Positions 1-8,637 of a DNA stretch of 64,000 bases are shown piece after piece (the first letter of the stretch is position 1; every line of letters starts with the position of its first letter). Under the pieces are notes generated by a model, which saw nothing but the letters and a program-made list of their open reading frames with translations, was not told where the DNA came from and did no database searches. This DNA comes from Marchantia polymorpha subsp. ruderalis (taxonomy: Eukaryota > Streptophyta > Marchantiopsida > Marchantiales > Marchantiaceae): the NCBI GenBank assembly GCA_037833965.1, contig AP031355.1, positions 10,627,501 to 10,691,500 on the forward strand, read 5' to 3'. A program made the position numbers and the translations under genes.

Positions 1-72
1 CATAGGCGATCTGCGACTACTACGCTCAATTCCATACGTACAGCACTGTACACCAATGGGGTCGAGCACTGC

Positions 73-98
73 ATACCTGTGGTACCCCACTTTTGGTA
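73..98 (+). repeat. Left target duplication and left inverted terminus of copy 1
   Basis: ATACC (73-77) followed by the TGTGGTACCCCAC terminus. The same left end recurs at 41237, 42016, 50234 and 50792 (plus) and, reversed, at 62136 and 62999. The next ~80 bp are also conserved, with an A-rich block and then a GCAGCA..GTAAATAG block. Confidence 0.85.
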
Positions 99-479
99 AT
101 TTTGAGGAAATTAAAACATTTTTGGAAAAAACTGTACCCTGGCAGCATTGTAAATAGCCTTCGGTACATCAAAACAGAGTGAATCCGGAAGATCGCGGGG
201 ATTCTCGAGGGATCTTGTAGAATCTAGGATTTGGGGTGCAGCAGTAAGGATGGGCACCACCCTCCCTGCGAGCTCTGCAGTTAGGATCCCTGCGGCGCAA
301 GGCGCAAAACCCGCCTTCGGAGGTTGCGTCCGCGGCGGTAGGGAAATCCTTCATAATTAGGTCAACCCTCGGGCGCCTTGACCGAGTTAGGGTCTCGTTG
401 GAAAGAGCTCGACGCCCTGACTCCAACGAGTCCAAGAACGCTTGGAACGGATGAGGACTTAGGGAGTTATCACTATTGG

Positions 480-1215
480 AAGATACATAGACGTTCGCCT
501 TCGGCGGAAGGAGTTCGCCACCGGCGGGAATTCCGCCTACGCGGAAGGGGGATCAAGTTTTGTCCTATGCGCGGACGAAGGAAGTTCGCCTGTGCACAGG
601 CGAAGTAGGGTTTGGGGAGGCGCGAAGTCCGCCTACGCACAGGCGTTCGCCTGTGCACAGGCGCTTCGGCGTCGGCGGAAAATCCGCCTTGGGCCCTAGA
701 AATGCGCCTTGTGAGGTAGAAAGTGTACGGCGCCTTCTGCGCCAGCGCGGCGCCGCGGACGAGCAAGGAGTCGCCAGAGTAATCAAATCCGTACGGACCA
801 TGCGGACGGGACGGGTGGATGCGCTCTTGGACGGACGGAGTTGCGGCGGCGGAAGCGCCGACAAAGAGACAAGGAACGGACAGTCTGGACGGAGACGGCT
901 GACCACGGTCAACGCCTTCCGCGCCAGCGCGACGCCGCGGACGGAATTCGCCTGCGCACAGGCGAGCGCCTGTGCACAGGAGGATGAAGTTCCGCGCCGG
1001 CGGAGAATCCGCCGAGGAGTCTGCCTGCGCACAGGCAGGAGTTGAACTTTTGTCCGACATGCGGACACACGCGTCGAGGCAGAAGGGGATTGGCCGAGGG
1101 GCGGTACGAACAAGTGTACCGCGCAAGGCGGAAAACTCGCCTTCGGCGCTGCGCTCCCATGTCCGCGGGGTAATACGCTCGCGGAGTTCAAATCCGCCAA
1201 TTCGAGCGTGAGAGT
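480..1215. repeat. Cluster of short GC-rich palindromes in the element leader
   Basis: Dense 11-16 bp inverted repeats lie in the untranslated leader of copy 1. Types include CGCCTGTGCACAGGCG (a perfect palindrome, at about 588-603 and 648-663), CGCCTACGCACAGGCG, CGCCTTCGGCG-type units and GGCGGAAAATCCGCC. The corresponding leaders of the other copies carry the same types at other positions and with other centre bases (TACGCATA, TACGCGTA, TGCGCACA). I see no reading frame here that holds between copies; the overlapping ORFs are low-complexity artefacts of the palindromes. Confidence 0.8.
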
Positions 1216-1323
1216 TTAATCGGCGACGGCGGAGCGTGAAGCCGCGCGTGAGAGCGAAGACCGTTCCAGCGTAGAGCCGGCGCGGCCATCAAGTGAGACG
1301 TCCTCCACGAGCAAGAGCCGACC

Positions 1324-4300
1324 ATGACCTTCGACCAGGCGGCGGAGAGCGTCCCATTCTTGAATTCGCGATTCCAATCTCTTGTGCGCGCTGCGCGCGT
1401 CCATCTGCTGGCTGCTAAACATTCTCGACGTCGCCGCACAGGGGATTTCTTGGTGATTGAGGGAGAAGTGAGTGCGCGTGATTTGGAATTGAGGGCGATT
1501 AGAGTTTGCCGAGAGAGAAAGGAGCTCGAGCGGTGCGGAAGTAGAATGAGCGGGCGAGCGAACTCCAGGAACGCAATGACGAGACCGGGCAGATTGCGGA
1601 TGCTGCCGCTTCGCCTACCACAGAACGGGCTGCGCGCTTTCGAGGAGCGCTTAATAGCAAGAAAGCTCGATTTCTTGCTATGGGGATGGAACTACATCTG
1701 TGCGGATATGGTGCGCGAGTGGCTAGAGCCACAGGGACCACCCTCGCGCGGATTGCGTCCGCATGTTGATCGGTGGACAGTCCAAGATTGGGCGCAGGCA
1801 TTGGGAAGATGTGCCGGCATGCCAGGGCATCTCCTCTTCGACAGTGAGAGCATCAAGGTGACCAAGCAGGAAGAGGCGCAATTTGTGGAGCTGTTCAAGA
1901 CCGGGAGGTCTACCAAGAATGGGTACAGGACCCGTGATTACAAGGATCGATTTCGCCGGACTCTGTCCGCGGCGCTGATGCAATTACTGCAGCCACACCG
2001 CGCCTGCTACATCACATTGTGGCAGGTCTCTTTTGTGGAGTGCGTCATCGAGGGAACTCCAATTCACTGGGCGAGCATCCTGCACAGGGTGATGCGACAG
2101 CACGCTTTTGAGGAGAAGGGGGGGACTCTAAACCATCTCTCTCCTTTCCTCATCAATTTTTATCGACAGCGGAATTGTTTGACAGCGGCGGAGCTTGAGC
2201 ATTTTCCGCCGTTGTCCGTCAACCATCCCGGGAAGTATGTGCGGGAGAATGAGGTCGACACTGATGCAGAGGAGTCACCGACTTCTACCCCATCGAGGCG
2301 GAGGGACGAAGGGAGAAACACTCCTGCAGCACGAGTGCCGCGGAAGCGGCGATGGAGAGAAGAGTCCGAAGAGGAGCAGCATCAAGAACCCTCTGCTCCC
2401 ATTCGACCGCGGCCGTTGTACGAGTCATACAGCCGGCCGAAGCAGAAGGCACGCAGACTGGTGTTACCAGCCAACAGTGCGGACACGGCGACGATTGCGA
2501 CGGAGAAAGGAAGTGCGTCGCCAGAGAAGCATGAGGAAGCGCGGACGACCGCAGGAGCAACGGACCACGCTGCAGCCTCGACGGGCGAGAGGCCGCCTAC
2601 GGGCCAAGGGCCTCCGGAGTTACCACGTGCGTTGCGGACAGGTGTTCCGTTTGCGCACAGACGAGACTCCGCGGACGGACGAGCCTCCGCGGACAGACGA
2701 TCACAAGTGGACGTAGATCTACGCTTACGCGTGGGAAGGAGCAGTCCGCCTGTGCACAGGCGCTCGCCTGTGCACAGGTCACCTCCACACGTGCCGCCTG
2801 TGCACAGGCAGGAATCACCCCCGTTCCAACGTAGGAAGGGGAAGGAGCCGGCGGAAGAGCCGCCTACGAGACACCGGCCCTCGGGGCCAGACCCTCCGGC
2901 GCACCACGCGCCGCAATTTGCGCCTTCGGCGCCAGGGCCTTCGAGCCGAGGAGATACGAGCAGGGAGTGTGCGGAGGCCACACTATCGGCGGGTAATCCG
3001 CCGGTAGATGCGCCTTCGGCGGTAGGGCCTCAGGGCCAAGGGACATCGGGCGAGCGGCCCCCGGCCATGTCGCCTTTGGCGATGGACGTCCGCGGCGCTA
3101 CGCCTGCGGCGGACAAGGCGCCGGCATTTGCGCCTGCGCACAGGCCAAGCACAGCCCCCGCGGACCGATCAAGGGAGCAGGAACAGACGGAGGAGCGGAG
3201 TGACTGTCCGCGGGATGAAATTTTGATGCGCGATGCGCAATCAAACCCCGCGCAGCCACCCTCCGCTCGATCGCCTTTAGCGGCGGGCGTCGGCGGCAGA
3301 GAGGACACGGTAGACGACCAACAAGCGAGCGGCGGGGATGCCGCACGGGCACATTCGCCTACCGCCTTAGACATTTTGGCGAAGAGCAGCGAGGCTGCAG
3401 CCGTGCCTTCGCAGGCAGCACACGTCGACGACGTGCAGCCCCACTCGGGTCAGTCGCCGACGCAATCAATGGCGACTGAAATTCTCCACTCGGATGATGA
3501 CGACGGAGGCTCCACCGAAGAACTGTCAGGAGCAGGGGACACCGAGGAGGAGGAGGAGGAAATTGTTGGAGCGCCGGCGGCGGCGCTCTCTGAGCAGGTG
3601 ATTCCGTTGCTGAGGTACTTGGATCGCAAAGTCGATAAATACGCCGACCCACTTCAGCCGGGATCTTACATCGAGTTAGTGCGCAGGCGGACTCGCACTA
3701 AAGTCCACACCAGCAAGCTATTAGCTAGAGTGGACCAGGAGTTGAGGGAATTGAAGGAGAAGCATGAATGCTTGTGGGGTCAGTATAAACTTAATCAGAA
3801 ATTCTACAAGTACTCCAAGAAGGTGAGGGATGGGAAACTGGAAGAGCTCACCAAGGAGCAGGTGAAGGTCACAGAAGCACTAATTTCTGAGCAGACCCAG
3901 AATCGGATTTTGTCAGAGGAGCTCGTGCGACAGACGCGGTTGTTGGAACAGTGTCAGCTCGCACGGCAGGCGGATGAGGAGGTAATCCGCAGGCTACAGT
4001 CAGAGTGTGGCGAATTGAGAGCGCAACGTGCTGAGGCCGAATCGCAATTAGTGATAGTTGAAGAGGATCGCAGGAAGGAGGCAGATCGCACAAAGGTGGA
4101 GACGGCGAGGCGTGTCGCCCACTGTCTCAAGGGCTACGCCCACTGGGAAGTGGCGGCGCAGGAGAAACTCACACTGCGTGAGTTTGAACTTCGCGCAGCC
4201 GGGTTGTTGTCAGGCGACAGTAGGAGTCGGCGGAAGGTAGCAAAGAAGCTCGATGCTTTTCTGTCGAAGGCGCAGGATACCATGTCCGCCCTCGAAGTGG

Positions 4301-4449
4301 AGGTGTCCGCGGCGTTGCAGCGATTGGGACTGCGCAGTCGAGCGGAAGACTGGCAGGGTAGGGAGTTAGTGCGCGGCAGTCCGCCGCGCAGGAGACGTAG
4401 CACAGGTTCCGCGGAGTGTAGTGTAGCGTGGTCCCGTGCAGGCGTGTAG
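1324..4449 (+). CDS. Element-encoded protein, 1041 aa: conserved N-terminal domain, Pro/Ala-rich middle, C-terminal coiled coil
   Basis: The start is ATG in a good context (ACCATGAC), and the same start is used in the copies at 44920 and 52004 and, on the minus strand, at 60872. Residues about 1-330 form a conserved basic, aromatic-rich domain; landmarks are LPQNGLRAFEERLIARKL, WGWNY, HVDRWTVQDW, GYRTRDYKDRFRR, YITLWQVSFVE and HLSPFLINF. A basic patch (RKRRW, near residue 339) could be a nuclear signal. Residues about 350-735 are Pro/Ala/Arg-rich and partly encoded by palindromes (PVHRR units). An acidic run (EEEEEE, about 740) precedes a conserved block (LDRKVDKYADPLQPGSYIEL) and a long coiled coil (about 800-1005). 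No polymerase, protease, integrase or DDE signature is visible. Inferred: a Gag-like or accessory protein, perhaps distantly related to the plant 'putative transposon protein' families; I cannot test that here. Confidence 0.8.
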   Translation: MTFDQAAESVPFLNSRFQSLVRAARVHLLAAKHSRRRRTGDFLVIEGEVSARDLELRAIRVCRERKELERCGSRMSGRANSRNAMTRPGRLRMLPLRLPQNGLRAFEERLIARKLDFLLWGWNYICADMVREWLEPQGPPSRGLRPHVDRWTVQDWAQALGRCAGMPGHLLFDSESIKVTKQEEAQFVELFKTGRSTKNGYRTRDYKDRFRRTLSAALMQLLQPHRACYITLWQVSFVECVIEGTPIHWASILHRVMRQHAFEEKGGTLNHLSPFLINFYRQRNCLTAAELEHFPPLSVNHPGKYVRENEVDTDAEESPTSTPSRRRDEGRNTPAARVPRKRRWREESEEEQHQEPSAPIRPRPLYESYSRPKQKARRLVLPANSADTATIATEKGSASPEKHEEARTTAGATDHAAASTGERPPTGQGPPELPRALRTGVPFAHRRDSADGRASADRRSQVDVDLRLRVGRSSPPVHRRSPVHRSPPHVPPVHRQESPPFQRRKGKEPAEEPPTRHRPSGPDPPAHHAPQFAPSAPGPSSRGDTSRECAEATLSAGNPPVDAPSAVGPQGQGTSGERPPAMSPLAMDVRGATPAADKAPAFAPAHRPSTAPADRSREQEQTEERSDCPRDEILMRDAQSNPAQPPSARSPLAAGVGGREDTVDDQQASGGDAARAHSPTALDILAKSSEAAAVPSQAAHVDDVQPHSGQSPTQSMATEILHSDDDDGGSTEELSGAGDTEEEEEEIVGAPAAALSEQVIPLLRYLDRKVDKYADPLQPGSYIELVRRRTRTKVHTSKLLARVDQELRELKEKHECLWGQYKLNQKFYKYSKKVRDGKLEELTKEQVKVTEALISEQTQNRILSEELVRQTRLLEQCQLARQADEEVIRRLQSECGELRAQRAEAESQLVIVEEDRRKEADRTKVETARRVAHCLKGYAHWEVAAQEKLTLREFELRAAGLLSGDSRSRRKVAKKLDAFLSKAQDTMSALEVEVSAALQRLGLRSRAEDWQGRELVRGSPPRRRRSTGSAECSVAWSRAGV
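2747..2811. repeat. Palindromes inside the coding sequence (PVHRR units)
   Basis: Three copies of CGCCTGTGCACAGG(CG) at 2747-2762, 2765-2778 and 2795-2809 lie in frame in the element ORF and encode P-V-H-R. The equivalent place in the 44920 ORF carries CGCCTACGCACAGGCG-type units (P-T-H-R), and their number differs between copies. The same units fill the non-coding leader, so they spread without regard to coding status. Confidence 0.85.
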
Positions 4450-4485
4450 CATAGTGCAGTGTAGTGTTAGGTAGGACTTAGAAGG

Positions 4486-4493
4486 TATAAAAT
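4486..4493 (+). promoter_or_regulatory. Conserved TATA box at the start of the 3' non-coding region
   Basis: GGTATAAAATAGTTC in copies 1 and 55078+, GGTATAAAGTAGTTC in the 43.4-kb, 48-kb, 57.8-kb (reverse) and 63.2-kb copies. It lies about 40 bp after the ORF stop and just before a hairpin. Its conservation in six copies suggests a promoter that points into the non-coding 3' region, but no transcript start can be seen. Confidence 0.5.
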
Positions 4494-4497
4494 AGTT

Positions 4498-4514
4498 CCA
4501 GGCGTTTTGCCTGG
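4498..4514 (+). other. Hairpin with compensatory change between copies
   Basis: CCAGGC-GTTTT-GCCTGG here. In the other copies the arms read CAAGGC and GCCTTG (for example 43495-43511). Position 2 of the left arm and its partner in the right arm changed together (C:G to A:T), so pairing was kept. Confidence 0.65.
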
Positions 4515-4862
4515 GGTTCTTTCCCATCAGAAGTGCAGATCAGGAACCCATTTCCTTTGCGTGTTTGTGTCCTTGAAATCTGTCACCACGCACGAGGAGT
4601 TACAACTTAGCGTTCCGCATTTTGTAGCTGAAGGCCTTCGGCCGAATGTTCAGAGCTAGTACATTGGTTAGAGACTTGAGTAGTTCGGATCTGCACCTGC
4701 GGGTGACTGCCGATGCTCAGAGCCAGTGACTAGTTAGATACTTGAACAGTTTCGCCCCTACACCTTCGAGTGTTTCTTTCCGATTGTACTCCTTGGGATT
4801 TTTCCCCTGAATGCCAAAGTGAAGTTTTGCTACTTCGTGTAAGCCTTGGTTGTAAATTCAGG

Positions 4863-5370
4863 TTACGCTGCAGCAGGTGCCTTGAGGGTAACCCCTGTAG
4901 TATTTCTGGGAATGACAAGTGTCTGAGAATTCAAACTCTTCAATAGACTGTTGTTGTGTTACTGGAATGTTTCACAGTGAGTCCTTCAGTGTGGACCTGT
5001 GTTCTCTGCGCGTTTCGTGAGTTGAGAGTGTTATTCACCGCGTAGGAGTGACTTCGATCCGAAGTAGGCAGTCCAAACCGGGTTTCCTACACTAGCAGCA
5101 AGCTGGTGGAAGTGTTGTAAAAGCCGGAGTTGGAAGTCACTGCCCGCAGCTTTGCCGAGTGTGCTCGCGAGAGACTTTCCCCCTGAAATCTTGAAGTAGA
5201 GGTTCTAACGGATCTCTGGGTTGTATTTCTGTAGTTTCAGGTGTGTGGGTGTGTGTGTTACGCTGCACTGTGCGACCTCCGAGTGCGCTCCGAGTGGACA
5301 CTTGCAGTATTTCTGGGAGTGACAGTCGCCTGAGAATTCAAACTCCTCAATAGTCTGTTAAATGTGACAC
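4863..5370 (+). repeat. Ancient internal duplication in the 3' region
   Basis: Two diverged blocks about 395 bp apart, from 4863 and from 5259. Each starts TTACGCTGCA, then has a short hairpin, TATTTCTGGGA.TGACA and GAGAATTCAAACTC.TCAATAG.CTGTT. The same pair is present in every copy, so the duplication predates the family's spread. Confidence 0.7.
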
Positions 5371-5434
5371 TTTGTACCCTGTGTGTTCCTCTGTCCCTGT
5401 GGGTTCGACCTTTCTACCACTATATTGCAGTTTT

Positions 5435-5460
5435 AGCCTTTAGTGGGTTATTACAATACC
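5435..5460 (+). repeat. Right inverted terminus and right target duplication of copy 1
   Basis: GCCTTTAGTGGGTTATTACA followed by ATACC (5456-5460), which matches the duplication at the left end. The same right end is found at 44462, 49036 (with one changed base, TTATTTCA) and 56085, and in reverse at 41205 and 56831. Confidence 0.85.
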
Positions 5461-6278
5461 TGGCATATACCAGATCCATAATAAACAGACAAAAAACGTC
5501 AACTCCCTTCAGCTAGAAACCTGACGAAAGATGCCTTATACAGTATAAGCCTTGAGTATAAGTTATACTCGATAGTAATGAATGTGTAATACGAAATTTG
5601 GCCATTCCTGTTATTTTGACTGTCTAAGATGTAAGACAATGTACAACGAGGTTTTCATCGGACCGCGAAATGCAATGAAAACGTACTCACCATTCCGGAC
5701 AAGACGGTATCAATAGAACTGATTTGTAAAACTTCAAGTTGAAGACAGATATTTGGTTTGTGGGTCGATCCAACACCTTTCACATTTCTGAAGATAAATT
5801 TTATGTTTGTTGAAGTAGGACACTTGCGAGGGAACGATTATGGGCAACAAAAAGCCGGTGAGAAAGCTCTGTTCTTGCTTTTAAGCTCTGCCTGGCTTGA
5901 TGCTAACGCAACTGGGGAAACTAAGGGGGAATCTAAGAGATATTATGCGATCAGATACACTTAACTACATATCTACAGCAGCCGAGAAATAACCTCGGCT
6001 CAGACTTATGAGCTCCTTCTGATTTTCGTAGCATCTACATGACTTTATATCGGAAAAGCATGAATAGAGCTTTCAGCTTCTCCATGGCCACCGGTTGACT
6101 GTTTCAGTCTGCTGCTTAGAATTACTTGCACGGACCAGTTTAAGAACAGAAGGGCCTTCTGTTCTTAATCATCAATTAATCTGTTCTGATTATCTGCCTT
6201 CTGAGAAGGCTGATAATCAATATAAGCTTTAGATGGACCAGCTGATTATCAACTCATTTGCTATGTCTACTCTTGAAG
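5461..6278. other. Spacer between element and peptide gene
   Basis: Moderately AT-rich single-copy-looking sequence. A 68-codon open frame at 5758-5964 has no recognisable motif and is probably chance. A short inverted repeat near 6149-6210 (AGAAGGGCCTTCT, then TGATTATCTGCCTTCTGAGAAGGC) lies just upstream of the peptide gene. I see no TATA box I would trust. Confidence 0.4.
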
Positions 6279-6632
6279 ATGTCGACCAGCAGTGTGACAA
6301 AGATATTTTGCATGTCATTGATTTTATTGTTGCTGGGTGCACCTTCCATGCACCAACTATCTTGGGACCGTAAGTATCCAGACATCTTAGGGACACATGA
6401 CGTAGCAGGTATTGCAAGTGCAGGCATTTTACAAACGGGTGGATGCGAAAACGATGGCATTTATCAGACGAAGACATGGTGTTCAGATGTCTGCAATGAA
6501 GGTTCTGGATGTGGCTGTTGTGATGGTTCTGATAGAACTTCTGCTCCACAAAACCAACAACGAAAGCTTCAGCTAACTGCTGCAAGCTACCCCTTTAACA
6601 AACGGTTGGTAGGCAGATTCTTTACGGCATGA
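6279..6632 (+). CDS. Candidate secreted cysteine-rich peptide, 117 aa
   Basis: The ATG at 6279 opens a 117-residue frame ending in TGA. The first ~26 residues make a clear signal peptide (charged start, then MSLILLLLGAPS). The mature part has six cysteines in one cluster with spacing C-x11-C-x3-C-x5-C-x-C-C (CENDGIYQTKTWC, SDVC, NEGSGCGCC), followed by a Gln/Arg-rich tail. Known: small secreted plant peptides often have an N-terminal signal and a C-terminal Cys cluster. I cannot assign this pattern to a named family. A consensus donor (CCGTAAGTAT, about 6369) lies in the frame; an intron there would change the middle of the protein. AATAAA occurs about 130 bp after the stop. It could be a chance ORF. 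Confidence 0.45.
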   Translation: MSTSSVTKIFCMSLILLLLGAPSMHQLSWDRKYPDILGTHDVAGIASAGILQTGGCENDGIYQTKTWCSDVCNEGSGCGCCDGSDRTSAPQNQQRKLQLTAASYPFNKRLVGRFFTA

Positions 6633-8613
6633 AGTTGCCATCGAAGAGATAAAGTAGAGCTAAATGACTACCATGGTTGCAAAGCGATGTCCTCGCTGGG
6701 CTGTACTCGCACTTTAACCCAAAAAAAGATATATGTGTGATAATATATGTTATGCAAGGAAGTAAATAAATTGTAAGTCCTAACCTGCCTTGTTTGGAAT
6801 ACCGTTAGAATAGTGGAACTCATATTATATATTAGGAAAATAAAAAATTTAATAAATAATGCAAAAAATCATACAAATATAAATATGAATAGAAAGATAA
6901 CAAGAGTAAAAAAATAAAGATGTCATAACAGGTTAATACATCATTTTTCTTCAATTCTGTACTCATCATGTACATTGAATTATCAAAACTGTTAGCGCCT
7001 TTACCAATTGTATACATTTTTTCAGACTTGAAATGTTTTATCTTTTCTTAGATTTTACAATAAAAAATAAAACATTCTGTCTCAACTTAGAATGTGTTAA
7101 CACGAAAAATATGGTTGATAATCACATGAATATTAATTATGTTAAAAAGAAATACATTTTAACGTATGTTACTTGAAAAATTGACAATATATGGCACGAC
7201 TTCTACAACTGTGCATTGAGTAATTTTTCATTTTACTGGAAAGTTAAAGATATGTTAGACTTCCAATTCATTATAAGGGGGGGAAGTCTGGTAGATACTT
7301 CTATGTTATTCTAGGCATTGAGTGACAGGATTTGCCAAGATTGTCCTTCAACTGTTTGAAAAGGTTTGTAAAGAAGTTACTTCAAGCTTTTGGGTATTAA
7401 TAATTATATCTTTAAAAGTGCTATTATATTGGAAAATATAATTTAGGATTTGAGATTTGTTTGAGGCTTGTTTTTTGTTGGTGTATAACATTTTACACAT
7501 GATGATCTCTTCAATCTAAAATACATTGAAAGAAAATTGAGAACAAGAATAGCATATTTATCATATAGTGCAATGCTTTTTTAATTTGTGTCATGAAATA
7601 TGTGTTTTGATGATGAAAAAAATCGAATTAATGTGATTAATTCCAAATTATAGCTGAGATAAAAGCTCAGATTAGGCTCATTGTAAAAAAGCGTTGTACA
7701 TTTTCTTTTATTCTAGTATATGAATTACTTTGAAAATAATGATAATATAGTTTTAAAAGGTAATTATTAGAAATAATAATCATATTCAGCATGAGCAATA
7801 AAGATTTAGCTATTGTAACTCAAAAGATCAAATCATAGCCTATTTTTATGTTATTCCATATTCTTGTGGGCAAGTTTGATAACTCTAATGGACGATTGAA
7901 TCGAAAATCACCAGTATGCATCATGAGCTTAACAAGTTTTTAATACAAATAAAAATAAAAGTCACTTAACCGGAATTTAAAAAGATTTTTCTTTTTCATA
8001 ATTAGGAGAAATTGTTTTTTGCTTGAATGATAGAAAATTTACTACATATATATGATATTCTTGAGTGACATATGTTACTTTGAAGATTTTTCTCAAAGAA
8101 AATTAAATATACCAAACATTGAATGTCATAATTTAAACGTGAATCTCATCGTACAGAAAAAAGCTTAAGTAATCTGATAGAATTTGTCAAATTCACATCA
8201 CTTGTGATTTTTTTTTATATACTTTTCTGACCTACTGTCCTTTACATGAGACATGATTGAGAAATGTCGATAACCGTTTGCTGATATGAAAAGTATCGTA
8301 TACAAACTTTGTATCGATACATTCCATTCAAATTCAAATCGAATGAAGGATAAAAATAGTAACTAAGATTATGTATACAATGATACTTCAATGTAGCCAA
8401 AATACAGGCCACCCATCTGAGCTCATAAAGCTGTTGAATGAACAAGGGTCAGGACTTGAACATGGACATAGTCAGGGAGATACCAGTAAGCCTGTATGTC
8501 TCCACACTGGAGGTAGGTAGGTCATTGTCAGGCTCAAAACCAGGTACAGCTGGGCGGACTTGTTTCCTTTACTTCAAGCCACATGGCGTTGTCAAATCTC
8601 ATGTGACAATCAC
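6633..8613. other. AT-rich spacer upstream of the YUCCA-like gene
   Basis: Very AT-rich with many homopolymer runs. No ORF with a recognisable domain, no tRNA-like fold and no repeat shared with the rest of the window was noticed. It probably includes the promoter of the downstream gene in its last part; I see no distinctive element. Confidence 0.5.
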
Positions 8614-8637
8614 TAGTTCACCTGGCATTCGCTGGTG

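Larger units (their letters stand above)
78..5455 (+). mobile_element. Complete GC-rich mobile element, copy 1 (TGT...ACA ends, 5-bp target duplication)
   Basis: Seen: the element starts TGTGGTACCCCACTTTTGG and ends CCTTTAGTGGGTTATTACA. Read inward, the two ends are alike at TGT..TA.CCCACT...GG, giving a short imperfect inverted terminus of about 19 bp. ATACC lies directly before the left end (73-77) and directly after the right end (5456-5460), so a 5-bp target duplication is intact. Order inside: about 1.2 kb GC-rich leader full of palindromes, one ORF (1324-4449), then about 1 kb non-coding 3' region. The first and last kilobases are unrelated, so there are no direct LTRs. Known: TG...CA ends with 4-5 bp duplications are left by retroviral-type integrases (LTR retrotransposons, Ginger DNA transposons). 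Inferred: a non-autonomous element mobilised by such an enzyme from elsewhere. Confidence 0.85.
4450..5455 (+). other. Conserved non-coding, hairpin-rich 3' region of the element
   Basis: About 1 kb with no ORF, conserved in all copies (also 43450-44462, 48025-49036, 55079-56085, 63200 onward, and reversed at 56831-57840). It contains a TATA box, many short hairpins (CCAGGC/GCCTGG at 4498; GGCC-TTCG-GGCC type at 4633; CACCTGCGGGTG; ACACCTTCGAGTGT; ATCCGAAG; CTAGC/GCTGG), an internal duplication and a GT-rich run near 5239-5258. The hairpins with TTCG loops would fold stably as RNA. It may be a 3' UTR, a packaging or mobility signal, or a separate non-coding transcript unit. Confidence 0.7.

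Noticed and set aside
473..1211. Many overlapping ORFs on both strands in the element leaders (also 41.6-43.2 kb, 51.2-51.9 kb, 61-62.6 kb)
   Set aside because: They come from GC-rich palindromes, which keep several frames open at once. They do not hold between copies and have no sensible starts.
2195..3652. Long alternative-frame ORFs inside the element gene (for example 2195-2716 plus, 2382-2981 minus)
   Set aside because: Shadows of the conserved frame. Only the 1324-4449 frame is kept with the same start and stop in all copies.
78..5455. Reading the GC-rich family as ordinary LTR retrotransposons
   Set aside because: Ends and duplications fit, but the first and last kilobases share no direct repeat and no pol domains were found.
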